Positions 1 to 8,735 of a stretch of DNA of 40,682 nt are shown here, one piece after another. The position numbers and the translations under genes were made by a program. This DNA comes from Leuconostoc inhae. Lineage in GTDB: Bacteria; Bacillota; Bacilli; Lactobacillales; Lactobacillaceae. The stretch's first letter is position 1. Each line of letters begins with the position of its first letter. The notes beneath the pieces are model-generated. The model saw nothing but the letters and a program-made list of their open reading frames with translations, did no database searches and was not told where the DNA came from. The stretch spans positions 1 through 40,682 of the forward strand of contig NZ_BPKW01000014.1 of the NCBI RefSeq assembly GCF_019656015.1, given 5' to 3'.

Positions 1-77
1 TATTTAACCCCAGTGGCCTTTGAACAAAAATAGCAAATCAAAGTAGAATGCGTGTCCGATTTATTGACGTAGATCCA
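1..77 (+). mobile_element. Right end of an IS3-family insertion sequence (left copy, runs off window)
   Basis: The first 33 bases read in frame 1 as YLTPVAFEQK followed by a stop, which resembles the C-terminus of IS3-family OrfB transposases. About 44 non-coding bases follow and end in ...GATCCA at base 77, an IS end with the CA terminus usual in this family. The 75 bases 3-77 recur exactly, inverted, at 40608-40682. Sequence beyond base 77 differs from that beyond 40608, which fixes the IS boundary. The rest of the element lies outside the window. The family call rests on a 10-residue tail and is an inference. Confidence 0.75.
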
Positions 78-1711
78 ATAGTTGGTGTGACATATCTAAT
101 CGCTGTATCTACATTCTCTTTGATAACTTTAACATCTTGATTCAACAATTTATTGTTTACTATTACAGCTTGATTATTAGAATCATCAATTAAGACATCT
201 GAGTTTTGGCTACTTCTATTTTGCCAGTCTAATGCATAAGAATTACCATTCGAAATCATGTTAGTGTAAAGCAAAATATCATCATCAGAAATAAATGCAC
301 CAGCGTGATTATCTTTATATATTGGAATATAATCATTATCATTTAACATAGTATCTAGCAGTGCATAATACTGTCTAGGTTCTAACTGTGTGTCACTCAT
401 GTTTTTGAATGACACTTTATGAACAATATATCCAGAATCGTTGACTAATAATTTCTCTGATACCTGGATACTGCTACTTTCAAATGAATGTTTCACTAAA
501 ATAAAATTATTATTTTTAGATACACTGTAATCTTCATCAGTTCCTGTGCTGTCTATCTCTACTGGTGTTGTATCAATGTAACCAAATCCAGATGTCTGGG
601 CGCTCCCTCTCGTATAACTATATGTGTTATCTGTATTCGATGTTATATCTATTACATGATTTGCTACCATTAAATTGTCTGAAGAGTTTGGTGCATTCAA
701 ATTAATCTTATAATTAACGTCATTTCTCAAAAATACATATTCATCGAGTTCATTAGCGTTAACAGAATACCAATTGGCTTGGTTCATTAATTTATTAATT
801 TTATCTATAATATTTTGCTGACTGACACTATTAGTTAGTTTATTTTGATTAACATGGCGACTGACACTACTGTCGATTAGATCGTCATTTGTAGTTGGGC
901 TACTAATGTTACTGTCGGTTAAATCGCCGTTTGCATTTGGACTACTGACACTACTGTCGGTTAGATCGTCATTTGTAGTTGGGCGACTGACACTACTGTC
1001 GGTTAAATCGTCACTTGCAGTTGGGCGACTGACACTACTGTCGGTTAAATCGTCACTTGCAGTTGGGTGGCTGACACTACTGTCGGTTAAATCGTCACTT
1101 GCAGTTGGGTGGCTGACACTACTGTTTGTCAAATCGTCATTTTCAGATGGGCGACTAATATTACTGTCGGTTAAATCGCCGTTTGTATTTAGGTTACTAC
1201 TATTACTGTCGATTACATCGCCGTTTGCATTTGGACTACTGACACTATTGTCGGTTAAATCGTCATTCGCAGTTGGGTGGCTGACACTATTGTCGGTTAA
1301 ATCGTCATTTGTAGTTGGGTGGCTGACACTGCTGTCGGTTAAATCGTCATTTGTAGTTGGGCGGCTGACACTACTGTTTGTCAAATCGTCATTTTCAGAT
1401 GGGCGACTAATATTACTGTCGGTTAAATCGCCGTTTGCATTTGGACTACTGACACTATTGTCGGTTAAATCGTCATTCGCAGTTGGGTGGCTGACACTGC
1501 TGTCGGTTAAATCGTCACTTGCAGATGGGCTACTGGTGGTTCCCCCACTACTAAATACTTTAATTTCAGTATTATTAGAATTCGAAATATCGGCTTGCAC
1601 CGTTCCTAATCCACCTAGTAATGCCATACTAGCGGAACTCGTCATAACGCATAGAAATAATATATGTTTTCCTTTTTTATACATTTTATAATGATTTTTT
1701 ATCTGTTCCAT
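38..1711 (-). pseudogene. Repeat-rich KxYKxGKxW-type surface adhesin, 3' end cut off by the IS
   Basis: Secreted, cell-surface protein of 557 residues as it stands. The ATG at 1711 is preferred because GAGGGAG lies 6 bases upstream; a TTG at 1726 is also in frame. Residues 1-40 form a long signal peptide with the motif K-M-Y-K-K-G-K-H (His replaces the usual Trp), then a hydrophobic stretch and an AxA-like cleavage site. Residues about 60-283 are sixteen 14-residue Asp/Ser/Thr-rich repeats (consensus SxPxxNDDLTDSSV). Residues 284-544 form a non-repetitive, probably beta-rich domain of unknown ligand. From residue 545 the frame enters the IS, and the last 12 residues (GSTSINRTRILL) are IS-encoded. 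No cell-wall anchor is present, so the native C-terminus is lost. Role in adhesion or aggregation is inferred from architecture only. Confidence 0.8.
863..1534 (-). repeat. Tandem 42-bp coding repeat, about 16 units
   Basis: Sixteen consecutive 42-bp units encode 14-residue repeats, followed by one degenerate unit (SRHVNQNKLTNSVS) at about 821-862. Unit variants such as SHPTANDDLTDNSV, SSPNANGDLTDSNI and SRPSENDDLTNSSV recur in blocks. For example, the order SSPNAN-SRPSEN appears once intact and once with an extra unit between. This points to block duplication and slippage rather than single-unit drift. The array is a likely site of length variation between strains and of assembly collapse. 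Confidence 0.9.
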
Positions 1712-1893
1712 ATTTTTCTCCCTCAATCCCTATATATTCTTTTATTGTGAATTCATAGCTGCTTACACTGTAGATGTAGTCATCCCAATAAGAACCAAAC
1801 CTGCTCCTGAAATAACCGCCATTGAAACTACTGTTTCTTTTATAATTCTTTTCTCCTTTTTTCTTCTTAAAATCCAAACTAGTGGCTAGATTT

Positions 1894-1943
1894 ATAAGAG
1901 GCGTTTATTACAGTCTATTGTTCTTGTAATAAACGCCTCTTAT
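1894..1943. repeat. Perfect 19-bp inverted repeat with 12-nt loop
   Basis: ATAAGAGGCGTTTATTACA at 1894-1912 is mirrored exactly by its complement at 1925-1943. It lies in the divergent space between the truncated adhesin (minus) and the 2032 gene (plus). No U-run follows on either strand, so it is not a typical intrinsic terminator. Candidates are a regulator-binding dyad, an mRNA leader hairpin of the adhesin transcript, or a remnant of a small palindromic element. Confidence 0.7.
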
Positions 1944-2031
1944 ATGATATCATATAACTTTGCGGCTTACCTCAAAAATAATGTGAACCAAAAATCTACT
2001 TTTAATAGTAGGCTTTAATAATAAGGAGAAC

Positions 2032-2370
2032 ATGGGAGATTTTAAAATGACATTGAAAGATATCGTGAACACGTTGCAGAAGCTAATCAAGCAAAAGCCT
2101 AAATTGGTTGGCGGCATTGCTGCCATCTTAATTTTAGTAGGTGGTATTGGACTAACACAGAAAAGCCATACACAATCACAACAAATTGAAACACCACAGT
2201 CTCAGCCCAGTGAATCAACTAGTGACCTGGGTACTGTTCCAAAATCAAATGATAACAGTGAACCACTTAAACCTGATTCAAAGTCAGGCAGCCACGCGTA
2301 TACTGGGAAATATATGTTGGACACAGACGGAAAAGAAACCACAACCGTTGATCCTAGCTATCACGAGTGA
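2032..2370 (+). CDS. Small membrane-anchored extracytoplasmic protein, unknown function
   Basis: A 112-residue protein with a basic N-terminus, one hydrophobic helix (about residues 29-47, VGGIAAILILVGGIGL) and a hydrophilic Ser/Thr/Pro-rich tail ending in DPSYHE. There is no Cys lipobox, so it is probably an N-terminally anchored outside-facing protein. AAGGAG lies just before the ATG at 2032. An in-frame ATG at 2047 also has a good GGGAG and may be the true start. The stop is 49 bases before the next gene, and the two share design (helix plus Ser-rich linker), so they may be co-transcribed. I do not recognise the family. Confidence 0.6.
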   Translation: MGDFKMTLKDIVNTLQKLIKQKPKLVGGIAAILILVGGIGLTQKSHTQSQQIETPQSQPSESTSDLGTVPKSNDNSEPLKPDSKSGSHAYTGKYMLDTDGKETTTVDPSYHE

Positions 2371-2419
2371 TAGCCTCGGTCCGTTCTTTAATACACAAAC
2401 AACACAAAAGGAATCACAT

Positions 2420-3292
2420 ATGAAAACTAAAACATTGTATACGACACTATCTGCTGGCACTGTTGGCGTAGCGGTTATCGCAGGTGTTACATTTTACTCT
2501 GGACATCAAGACAATAAAAGCCAGCAGGCAAGCAGCGCTGTAACAACTAAAAAAGCCACCAGCGCGACTTCAAAAAAAGCAAAATCATCAACAACAAGTA
2601 GTGCAATAACAGAACAAGTAAGTAGTAGCAGTAGTGCGCCAAAAGAACGTGTTTTGGTAGCTAGCGGTACTGATTATCATATCGTTATACAAACTGGTGG
2701 TCTGGGTGGTGCATTCGGTCACATCACACCAATAACGCAATTACTTGATGAAAATAGTATTTTAGACGTTGCCGCATCAGTCCCCAACTTAAACAATTCA
2801 ACTTTAATTAGCATTGTGCCTAACGATAATAGCTGGAAAATCAGCTTAAAACACAATGACAAGACTTATAATTTAACGATTATTAGAGCCACCCCAAAGT
2901 ACGGTATGATTACCGTTGCATCTGATGGGCAAGCCGACGCACCATATCTATTCAACATTCCTGCGTCAATAGTAGACGCGGACACAAAAGCTACGCAAGA
3001 CATTACCGAAGAAGAAGCCATTAAAATTGCTAATAAATATGGTCAAGTATCTGAGCCATTCACATTAAACACAACGCATGTCAACGATAAATCAGAAACA
3101 GAGTTCTATCTCAACACACCACTAAGAAAAGGTACCGCTAAGGATGTCAATGATTTGAGTGGTACACCTGATGCTCGTGAATATGCTGTCGTGTCACCAG
3201 TTGATCGTGGGCACGCCCACCTTAAAGTTGGTAACTGGACATCTAGAACAGCAACCCATTCGCCATTTTTTGATGAAGACGTCGTCAGATAA
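2420..3292 (+). CDS. Secreted or anchored protein with Ser/Lys-rich linker, unknown function
   Basis: A 290-residue protein. The ATG at 2420 is chosen because AAGGA lies upstream and a classical signal or anchor sequence follows (MKTKTLYTTLSAGTVGVAVIAG). Residues 30-75 are a low-complexity Ser/Thr/Ala/Lys linker of wall-spanning type. The remainder is a globular domain with no motif I recognise. The stop TAA is followed at once, in the same frame, by ATG and 20 more sense codons to 3358, so a short C-terminal extension may have been lost by a stop mutation. It probably acts outside the membrane with the 2032 product. Confidence 0.6.
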   Translation: MKTKTLYTTLSAGTVGVAVIAGVTFYSGHQDNKSQQASSAVTTKKATSATSKKAKSSTTSSAITEQVSSSSSAPKERVLVASGTDYHIVIQTGGLGGAFGHITPITQLLDENSILDVAASVPNLNNSTLISIVPNDNSWKISLKHNDKTYNLTIIRATPKYGMITVASDGQADAPYLFNIPASIVDADTKATQDITEEEAIKIANKYGQVSEPFTLNTTHVNDKSETEFYLNTPLRKGTAKDVNDLSGTPDAREYAVVSPVDRGHAHLKVGNWTSRTATHSPFFDEDVVR

Positions 3293-3410
3293 ATGATACT
3301 CAAGCACGCCAACTGGTTTAGTGGTCAAGAACGTTTTGAAATTAGAAAAGAAAATTAAAAAGCATTATGATCTGCGCACAAAAAATTGTAGCGCATCGCT
3401 TGATACATCA

Positions 3411-3450
3411 AAAAGGCTACGCATCGTTAATATACCGATGCGTAGCTTTT
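3411..3450. terminator. Bidirectional intrinsic terminator
   Basis: AAAAGGCTACGCATCG pairs with CGATGCGTAGCTTTT across a 9-nt loop, with T-runs on both strands. It separates the plus-strand 2420 gene from the convergent minus-strand SDR gene ending at 3463. Confidence 0.9.
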
Positions 3451-3462
3451 TAATTTTATCTA

Positions 3463-4272
3463 TTATTTAACAATACGATCGACGATCGCACGCCAAATTT
3501 TAGGATGATTACGTGCAATATAAACCGTTAGACGATCTGCTATTGAATTGAAATAACGTTGTTTAGGCTTCACGTCTGTTGCTGCACGATAAAATACCTT
3601 CGCTAAATCAGCCGACGTTGCACCAGAACTGGCACGCTTAAAGAATTGGCTGACTTTACCAATTAATTTTTCGTAAGGCGAGTTTGGTTTCAGATTATTT
3701 CTGGCATTAGTAAACGCAATATCACTCCACGATGACTTAGTCAATCCTGGTTGAACCACGACTGACCGCACACCAAATGGTTTCATTTCAGCATCTAACA
3801 CATCGCTCCAAACACTCAAACCAAACTTAGTCACATGGTACCAGCCACCCAAAGGGGTATACATATTTGCACCGATACTAGAGATATTAACAATGCGACC
3901 TGATTGTTGCTGACGCATACTAGGCAACACAAGTTGTGCTAAATCAGCGGCCCCGAATAAATTTGTATCGAGTTGTTTTCTCGCAGTATCTAACGAAACT
4001 TCTTCAAGCGGGCCATATTCACCATAACCGGCATTATTAATCAATACATCAATGTGCCCTTGCTCCTTTAAGGCACGTGCGACAAAATCAACATTAGATT
4101 GATGATCCGTCACATCTAAGATTGACGTTTTGACCCCACTGTTTTCTAAAGGTGCCATTTTTTCTAGTCGACGTGCCCCTGCGTAGACAATCCAATTGTT
4201 TGCCGCAAATATCTTTGCCGCTTCAAACCCCATGCCATTTGATGCACCAGTAATTAAAACTACTTTTTCCAT
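3463..4272 (-). CDS. Short-chain dehydrogenase/reductase (SDR)
   Basis: Cytoplasmic classical SDR of 269 residues; substrate unknown. The start at 4272 (MEKVVLITGAS) follows GGAG by 8 bases; 20 further codons upstream are in frame but have no RBS. The N-terminus carries TGASNGMG for NAD(P) binding, then NNAG, a Ser in NISSIG and the active-site Tyr/Lys as YHVTK. It lies directly downstream of its TetR-type regulator, with a shared operator between them (4292-4309), so induction by a small ligand is likely. The long C-terminal helical extension is typical of SDRs acting on lipophilic alcohols or ketones, which is inference. Confidence 0.85.
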   Translation of the reverse strand: MEKVVLITGASNGMGFEAAKIFAANNWIVYAGARRLEKMAPLENSGVKTSILDVTDHQSNVDFVARALKEQGHIDVLINNAGYGEYGPLEEVSLDTARKQLDTNLFGAADLAQLVLPSMRQQQSGRIVNISSIGANMYTPLGGWYHVTKFGLSVWSDVLDAEMKPFGVRSVVVQPGLTKSSWSDIAFTNARNNLKPNSPYEKLIGKVSQFFKRASSGATSADLAKVFYRAATDVKPKQRYFNSIADRLTVYIARNHPKIWRAIVDRIVK

Positions 4273-4291
4273 TCGTGTTACTCCTTTATCT

Positions 4292-4309
4292 ATTAAATGA
4301 ACGTTCACT
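4292..4309 (-). promoter_or_regulatory. TetR operator in front of the SDR gene
   Basis: Minus-strand AGTGAACGTTCATTTAAT with the perfect core TGAACGTTCA (4298-4307). It matches 14 of 18 positions of the element in the tetR promoter (4893-4910), in the same orientation relative to the gene. A possible SDR promoter (TTGATT, 18 nt, TATTAT) lies just upstream, so bound repressor would block elongation or clearance. Confidence 0.65.
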
Positions 4310-4332
4310 TTTAAATAATAACTAAAAACCAA

Positions 4333-4884
4333 TTAGTAAATCAAGCGATCAACAATGTGATCAACAAACACTGCCACATTTGCACCACCATTTTGTAGAT
4401 AATCTGATAAACTGCCAAAAGTTAACGCCTGTAATTCCAAGATATCACTTGTAATCAATAATTCTTCTCGAATCGCAGTGCTAATTAGCTCGACAACAAC
4501 GGCCGCACGCTGACGACAAAATTCATTTGCTTCGTCACTGACTTCCGTAGAATTATGTAACATTGTCCACATAAATAAAATTTCTTTAGGATGCTTTTCA
4601 TAATATTTAGCAAAGTGCAGTAATGCCAACTTGAGCTTACTAGTCACGTCAATGCCTTGGTCTAATGTTTCTGTCAAACCTTGATCCAGTGATGACTTAA
4701 CAGACATATACATTTGCGACAATAAATCCTTTTTATCAGCGTAATAAATGTAGATCGTTGCTGGACTGACATGTGCGTTTTCAGCGATTTTACTCATACT
4801 CAAATTAGTTAATCCATCTGCATCTACAAGATCATACACAGCTTGTTGAATAGCTTGTTGTTTTTTCGTGTCAATTTTCCTCAT
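4333..4884 (-). CDS. TetR-family transcriptional repressor
   Basis: A 183-residue regulator. Residues about 10-55 are the TetR HTH (TNLSMSKIAENAHVSPATIY followed by IYYADKKDLL); the rest is an all-helical ligand-binding domain. It is upstream of, and in the same direction as, the SDR gene, with 60 bases between. Its own promoter contains the palindromic operator between -35 and -10, which implies autorepression. The inducer cannot be read from sequence. Confidence 0.88.
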   Translation of the reverse strand: MRKIDTKKQQAIQQAVYDLVDADGLTNLSMSKIAENAHVSPATIYIYYADKKDLLSQMYMSVKSSLDQGLTETLDQGIDVTSKLKLALLHFAKYYEKHPKEILFMWTMLHNSTEVSDEANEFCRQRAAVVVELISTAIREELLITSDILELQALTFGSLSDYLQNGGANVAVFVDHIVDRLIY

Positions 4885-4890
4885 GCTTTA

Positions 4891-4919
4891 ATAATAAATG
4901 ATCATTCATTTAATGTCAA
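4891..4919 (-). promoter_or_regulatory. tetR promoter with embedded operator
   Basis: Minus strand: TTGACA (4914-4919), 17-bp spacer, TATTAT (4891-4896). The spacer carries AATGAATGATCATTTATT (4893-4910) with perfect core AATGATCATT, the partner of the SDR operator. This is the standard geometry for repression by steric block. Confidence 0.8.
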
Positions 4920-4931
4920 GAAAACATAAAT

Positions 4932-4960
4932 TTGTAAGCAAACTTAAAACAGTATATACT
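4932..4960 (+). promoter_or_regulatory. Promoter of the 5002 reductase gene
   Basis: TTGTAA (4932-4937), 17-bp spacer, TATACT (4955-4960). The region just downstream contains the small dyad ACTTAAAGT, a possible operator. The AAGGTGG RBS follows before the ATG. Confidence 0.55.
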
Positions 4961-5001
4961 TACTTAAAGTAAAACAAATAAATTATTTTAAGGTGGTTCT
5001 T

Positions 5002-5637
5002 ATGAAAATAACAATTATTGGCGCAAGTGGTTTTGTCGGCAAAGCCACTGTTCAAGCGGCATTAAAAAATCATCATCAAGTTTACGCTGTTTCACGAAAT
5101 GGCGTGTTTGATAGTCACGAAAATTTAACTGTTATTCATCATGATATCAATGATGTTGACGGTCTAGCTCATAAAATTAAAGACACTGATCTCATTATTT
5201 CTACCTTCAATTCTGGTTGGCAGAATCCAAATCTTTACGCTGATTTCATTAGAGGTGCACATGCTATTAACACACTCGCACAAAAATTAGCAAAGCGTGT
5301 CATTATTGTTGGCGGTGCTGGTAGCTTGTTTGACCGCAAAACAAACCGGCAATTGTTTGTGGACGCGGATGAATCATTTCAAAACATGGTGCGCGGTGCC
5401 TATGAACTTTATGAGAAACTAATTAATGATCATTCTTTCGACTGGACATTTGTTAGCCCAGCAGTCAATTTGAACGACAAAACACCGAAGTATAATTATA
5501 ATATCGGTGGCGACTATGTCCTTTATAATGCTCAAGGTGAAAGTCAAGTTAGTATTTATGATTTAGCGGATTTATTGGTTAACGTTGCCCCAACAGCAGC
5601 AATGTTACATAAGCGAATTACTTTAGCTGACAAATAG
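5002..5637 (+). CDS. NAD(P)-binding reductase, atypical SDR (YwnB/NmrA-like)
   Basis: A 211-residue Rossmann protein. The start ATG at 5002 follows AAGGTGG by 5 bases; the GTG at 4993 lies inside the RBS. The N-terminal GASGFVGKATV is the extended-SDR nucleotide motif, and VIIVGGAGSLF matches the beta4 region of YwnB-type proteins. Such proteins are flavin- or quinone-related reductases or redox sensors; the substrate here is unknown. It is transcribed alone from its own promoter, divergent from the tetR-SDR unit. Confidence 0.8.
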   Translation: MKITIIGASGFVGKATVQAALKNHHQVYAVSRNGVFDSHENLTVIHHDINDVDGLAHKIKDTDLIISTFNSGWQNPNLYADFIRGAHAINTLAQKLAKRVIIVGGAGSLFDRKTNRQLFVDADESFQNMVRGAYELYEKLINDHSFDWTFVSPAVNLNDKTPKYNYNIGGDYVLYNAQGESQVSIYDLADLLVNVAPTAAMLHKRITLADK

Positions 5638-5654
5638 TTTACCAAAACAAACCA

Positions 5655-6428
5655 TTAAATAATATTAAAGTGTTTCAAACCTTCCAAAACACCATAATTT
5701 GTTGTTGCTGTATACGCAGCAACTTTTTTTAGTTCGGGTATCGCATCTTTCATAGCAACGCCATAATCAACTGTCTCAAACATTGATAAATCATTATTTT
5801 GATCGCCAAAAGCATAGGTTGGTATATCTGACAAGTTATTATTTATAATCATTTTTTCAATGGCTTGTGATTTGGAAATGCCTCGTGGCAAAATATCAAT
5901 TGCTAAAGGCGCATAACGTATAATATTAAGCTGCTTATTAAACAAATCATGATATATCTGCTCTTGTGTCTCATTTAAATAAATGTTTAAAAAATTAGTC
6001 GTGTGATTTTGGTAAAAAAGTGGGTCAATGCGCGTGTGTGCTAAATGCATGGTAGTCATATGGCTTTGTGTCACAGCATTCATACCGGTCACAGCGTACT
6101 CTGACTGATTAAAAAAGCCCACATCATGCTGGTGCTCGCCAGCTACATGTAAGATTGATTGAATAAGCTCAGTAGGCATTTGATAATCTTGTACGACCTG
6201 TCCTTGAGATACAACATAACAACCATTAGATAAAATAAAAGAGTCAACTTGTAATTGCTCTAACAATGGCTCAACTTCATAGAAACTACGGCCGCTGGCA
6301 ATCACTGGTAACGTTCCTTCATTTTTAAATTCTTGAAATAAAGGAATCAATTCTGGTGAAACTTGCATATCTTGATTCGGACATAACGTCCCATCTAAAT
6401 CGAAAAATAAAATTCTCTTAATTCTCAT
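5655..6428 (-). CDS. Cof-type HAD-IIB phosphatase
   Basis: A 257-residue cytoplasmic sugar-phosphate or nucleotide phosphatase of the Cof family. Motif I FDLDGTLCP (catalytic Asp pair) is at residues 10-18, motif II is PVIASGRS, a Lys lies in GISKSQAI, and motif IV is GDQNNDLSMF. A C2B-type cap sits between motifs II and III. GGAG lies 9 bases before the ATG at 6428. It converges tail-to-tail with the 5002 gene with only 17 bases between them. Confidence 0.88.
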   Translation of the reverse strand: MRIKRILFFDLDGTLCPNQDMQVSPELIPLFQEFKNEGTLPVIASGRSFYEVEPLLEQLQVDSFILSNGCYVVSQGQVVQDYQMPTELIQSILHVAGEHQHDVGFFNQSEYAVTGMNAVTQSHMTTMHLAHTRIDPLFYQNHTTNFLNIYLNETQEQIYHDLFNKQLNIIRYAPLAIDILPRGISKSQAIEKMIINNNLSDIPTYAFGDQNNDLSMFETVDYGVAMKDAIPELKKVAAYTATTNYGVLEGLKHFNII

Positions 6429-6593
6429 GTTAATTATCTCCTAAATAACCATGCACAATACACCTAACGACTTGATATTTTAATTATACGCCAAAAAAAG
6501 CTAGCCATTGTCACGTTATTTTGACTAATGATGGTGTACAAACATCTTTTAACGTGTTAGCATGAAGTCAAAATCATAGAAAGAGGTTTCACT

Positions 6594-7253
6594 ATGGCAG
6601 CAACTTTTTTAATCGGCGCGCACGGTCAAATCGGCCAACAACTCGTACCAAAACTAATCAACAAAGGCATCACAGTTCATGCAGGTTTAAGAGATTTAAA
6701 CCAAATAACAGATTTTTCTGAGAACAATTCATTGATACCTGAATTGTTTGATTTAACGGTATTACCCGAAACAATGGCTAAACAATTTAAGGCCGCAAAC
6801 GTTGATTCAATCATTTTTTCAGCCGGTTCTGGTGGTAATACTGGTGATGATGCAACCTTGATGATTGATTTAGATGGCGCTGTTAAAGCCATGGAAGCCG
6901 CACAATTAGCTGGCATCAAACGGTTTATCTTAGTGAGCTCAGCAGCTAGTAATGATCGTAGCGCCTGGGATCAAACAGGTATCAAACCCTACATGATTGC
7001 TAAATATTATGCGGATAAACTATTGATACAATCACACTTAGAGTATACAATTTTACGCCCAGGTGCCTTGCAAAATAAACCTGGAACGGGTCATATTGCC
7101 CTTGTAACTGATGGTCAAACAAACTTGGGGCACTTAATGATTTCACGTGAAGATGTGGCGGAAGTCATTGCCACAATTATTGATATGCCAACGACTTATC
7201 GTCAAGCATATACGTTAGGTAGCGGTTCTCAAGTGATTGCAACTGCTTTCTAA
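6594..7253 (+). CDS. NAD(P)-binding epimerase/reductase, SDR-a5 type (YhfK-like)
   Basis: A 219-residue atypical SDR. GAHGQIGQQL (residues 8-17) binds the dinucleotide, and VSSAASND and PYMIAKYYAD (Tyr and Lys) correspond to the active-site region of YhfK/YtfG-like proteins. AGAGG precedes the ATG. It is a monocistronic gene ending at a strong terminator. It is the second small Rossmann reductase within 2 kb of the 5002 gene, but the two are not close copies. Confidence 0.82.
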   Translation: MAATFLIGAHGQIGQQLVPKLINKGITVHAGLRDLNQITDFSENNSLIPELFDLTVLPETMAKQFKAANVDSIIFSAGSGGNTGDDATLMIDLDGAVKAMEAAQLAGIKRFILVSSAASNDRSAWDQTGIKPYMIAKYYADKLLIQSHLEYTILRPGALQNKPGTGHIALVTDGQTNLGHLMISREDVAEVIATIIDMPTTYRQAYTLGSGSQVIATAF

Positions 7254-7296
7254 CTAACTATTGTCCCTCAGTAATTTTCAAGTACTATTACACTAA

Positions 7297-7340
7297 AAAA
7301 ACGACTCTTTCTGAAACATATTTCAGAAAGAGTCGTTTTT
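7297..7340. terminator. Bidirectional intrinsic terminator
   Basis: AAAAACGACTCTTTCTGAAA pairs perfectly over 20 bp with 7321-7340 around the tetraloop CATA, with T-runs in both directions. It serves the convergent 6594 and NADH-oxidase genes. Confidence 0.95.
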
Positions 7341-7358
7341 AGCATTTATGCCCAATAC

Positions 7359-8735
7359 TTAAAAACGTGGCTCACCAAGTGCATGTTGTGCAGCTAAATT
7401 CAATAAACTCCACTGTCTGTCAAAACCTGGTTGGAAAAAGAAATCAGCTTGCGCCAAATCCTCCAAAGAAATTTTTTGTTGAATGGCTAGAGATAAAACA
7501 TTCCCTTGGGCTGTGATATCGTGCGTTGAAAGAACTGCCCCACCTAATAGACGATGTGTTTGTGGATCATAAGCTAGACTAACATAAACATTGGGATTAC
7601 CCATCTGATTTGGCACATAATCAGGGCGCAATGTATCCTGATAAAAGGCTGTTTTGATTGTCACACCAACTTTTTTAGCAGTTGTCGTATTTAAGCCAGC
7701 AGTGGCAAAATGATAATCAAAGACGCTCAACGCTGAAGAACCAACAACGCCACTAAATGGTACTGCAGGTGTCTTTTCAAATAAATGAGCAGCTATATAG
7801 CGCGCCTCACGACGAACAACTGAAGCCAAAGCAATGGGCATTTTAGTTTGCGCTGGAATCGAGTAAGCTAGAACGGCATCCCCAACAGCATAAACATCTG
7901 GTACGTTAGTTTTAAGGTACTCATCTGTCTTAATCCAACCCTGCTCATCTAAATCAATTGTGCCTTTTAACCAATCCGTATTTGGTTTGATTCCCGCAGC
8001 TTGAATCACCAAATCACTTGGATATTCGCCTTCATTCGTCTGAACTGAAACCACTTGATTATCTGTATCGCCTTCGTAACGTTCAATCTGAACATCAGTG
8101 ACTACCGTGACACCTTTATCAAGTAATTTTTGACTGATAAGATGCGTCATATCTGAATCCAAATAATTACCTAAAGGTCGATCAATCATATCAATTAAGG
8201 TCACATGTTTCCCAGCCTTGACACTCGCTTCAACAGCCTCAACGCCGATATATCCTGCACCTACAACCGTTATATTTTTAACTGTGGGATCTTCCAATTT
8301 AGCTTTTATCTTTGTTGCCCAATCTTTACCACGCATGAGATAGACGTTCTCTAACTCATTGCCTGGTACTGGTAAATGATTAGGCGTGACACCTGAACTA
8401 AGAATTAACTTGTCATAGTCGTAATTTTTGGCGTTACCTGTTGTCACATCTTTAACCGTAACGGTTTTATTGTCTGAATTAATTGCCGTGACTTCATGGT
8501 TATTATAAATTTCTGCCCCAAGTTTTTCAACATCTTCAGGCCGAAAATTACGTACATCATTCACATCCGTAACACTGTTTTCGAGATAAAGTTCCATGCC
8601 GCATGACATGAATGAGATAAAGTCGCCAGCTTCAAATAATTTAATATCAATGTTTTGATACTGACGCGTTAACTCCAAAATAGACTGATGGCCACCATGT
8701 GACGCACCAACAATAATAATTTTTGTTTTTAACAC
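7359..8735 (-). CDS. NADH oxidase / CoA-disulfide reductase-type flavoprotein
   Basis: A 458-residue FAD-dependent pyridine-nucleotide-disulfide oxidoreductase. The GTG at 8735 is preferred (AGGAGG 7 bases upstream, directly before LKTKIIIVGASHGG). FAD motif GxSxGG is at the N-terminus, the redox-active Cys lies in FMSCGM (about residue 42), the NADH motif is VVGAGYIGVEAVE, and the second FAD motif is VYAVGDAV. The single Cys is typical of water-forming NADH oxidase, used by lactic acid bacteria to remove O2 and regenerate NAD+. CoA-disulfide reductase is the main alternative. It is transcribed alone. Confidence 0.87.
   Translation of the reverse strand: MLKTKIIIVGASHGGHQSILELTRQYQNIDIKLFEAGDFISFMSCGMELYLENSVTDVNDVRNFRPEDVEKLGAEIYNNHEVTAINSDNKTVTVKDVTTGNAKNYDYDKLILSSGVTPNHLPVPGNELENVYLMRGKDWATKIKAKLEDPTVKNITVVGAGYIGVEAVEASVKAGKHVTLIDMIDRPLGNYLDSDMTHLISQKLLDKGVTVVTDVQIERYEGDTDNQVVSVQTNEGEYPSDLVIQAAGIKPNTDWLKGTIDLDEQGWIKTDEYLKTNVPDVYAVGDAVLAYSIPAQTKMPIALASVVRREARYIAAHLFEKTPAVPFSGVVGSSALSVFDYHFATAGLNTTTAKKVGVTIKTAFYQDTLRPDYVPNQMGNPNVYVSLAYDPQTHRLLGGAVLSTHDITAQGNVLSLAIQQKISLEDLAQADFFFQPGFDRQWSLLNLAAQHALGEPRF

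Noticed and set aside
906-1691. Plus-strand 261-residue ORF made of LLSVKSS-type repeats
   Set aside because: It is the antisense shadow of the adhesin's 42-bp repeats; the periodicity keeps the frame open. It has no RBS or promoter.
1763-1846. Short hydrophobic peptide (MAVISGAGLVLIGMTTSTV core) after a GGAG, with an ATT where the start should be
   Set aside because: No standard start codon at the right spacing; the ATG version is only 19 residues. Too weak to annotate.
3293-3358. 21-codon ORF directly after the stop of the 2420 gene
   Set aside because: In frame after TAA but without its own RBS; may be a lost C-terminal extension, noted in that entry.
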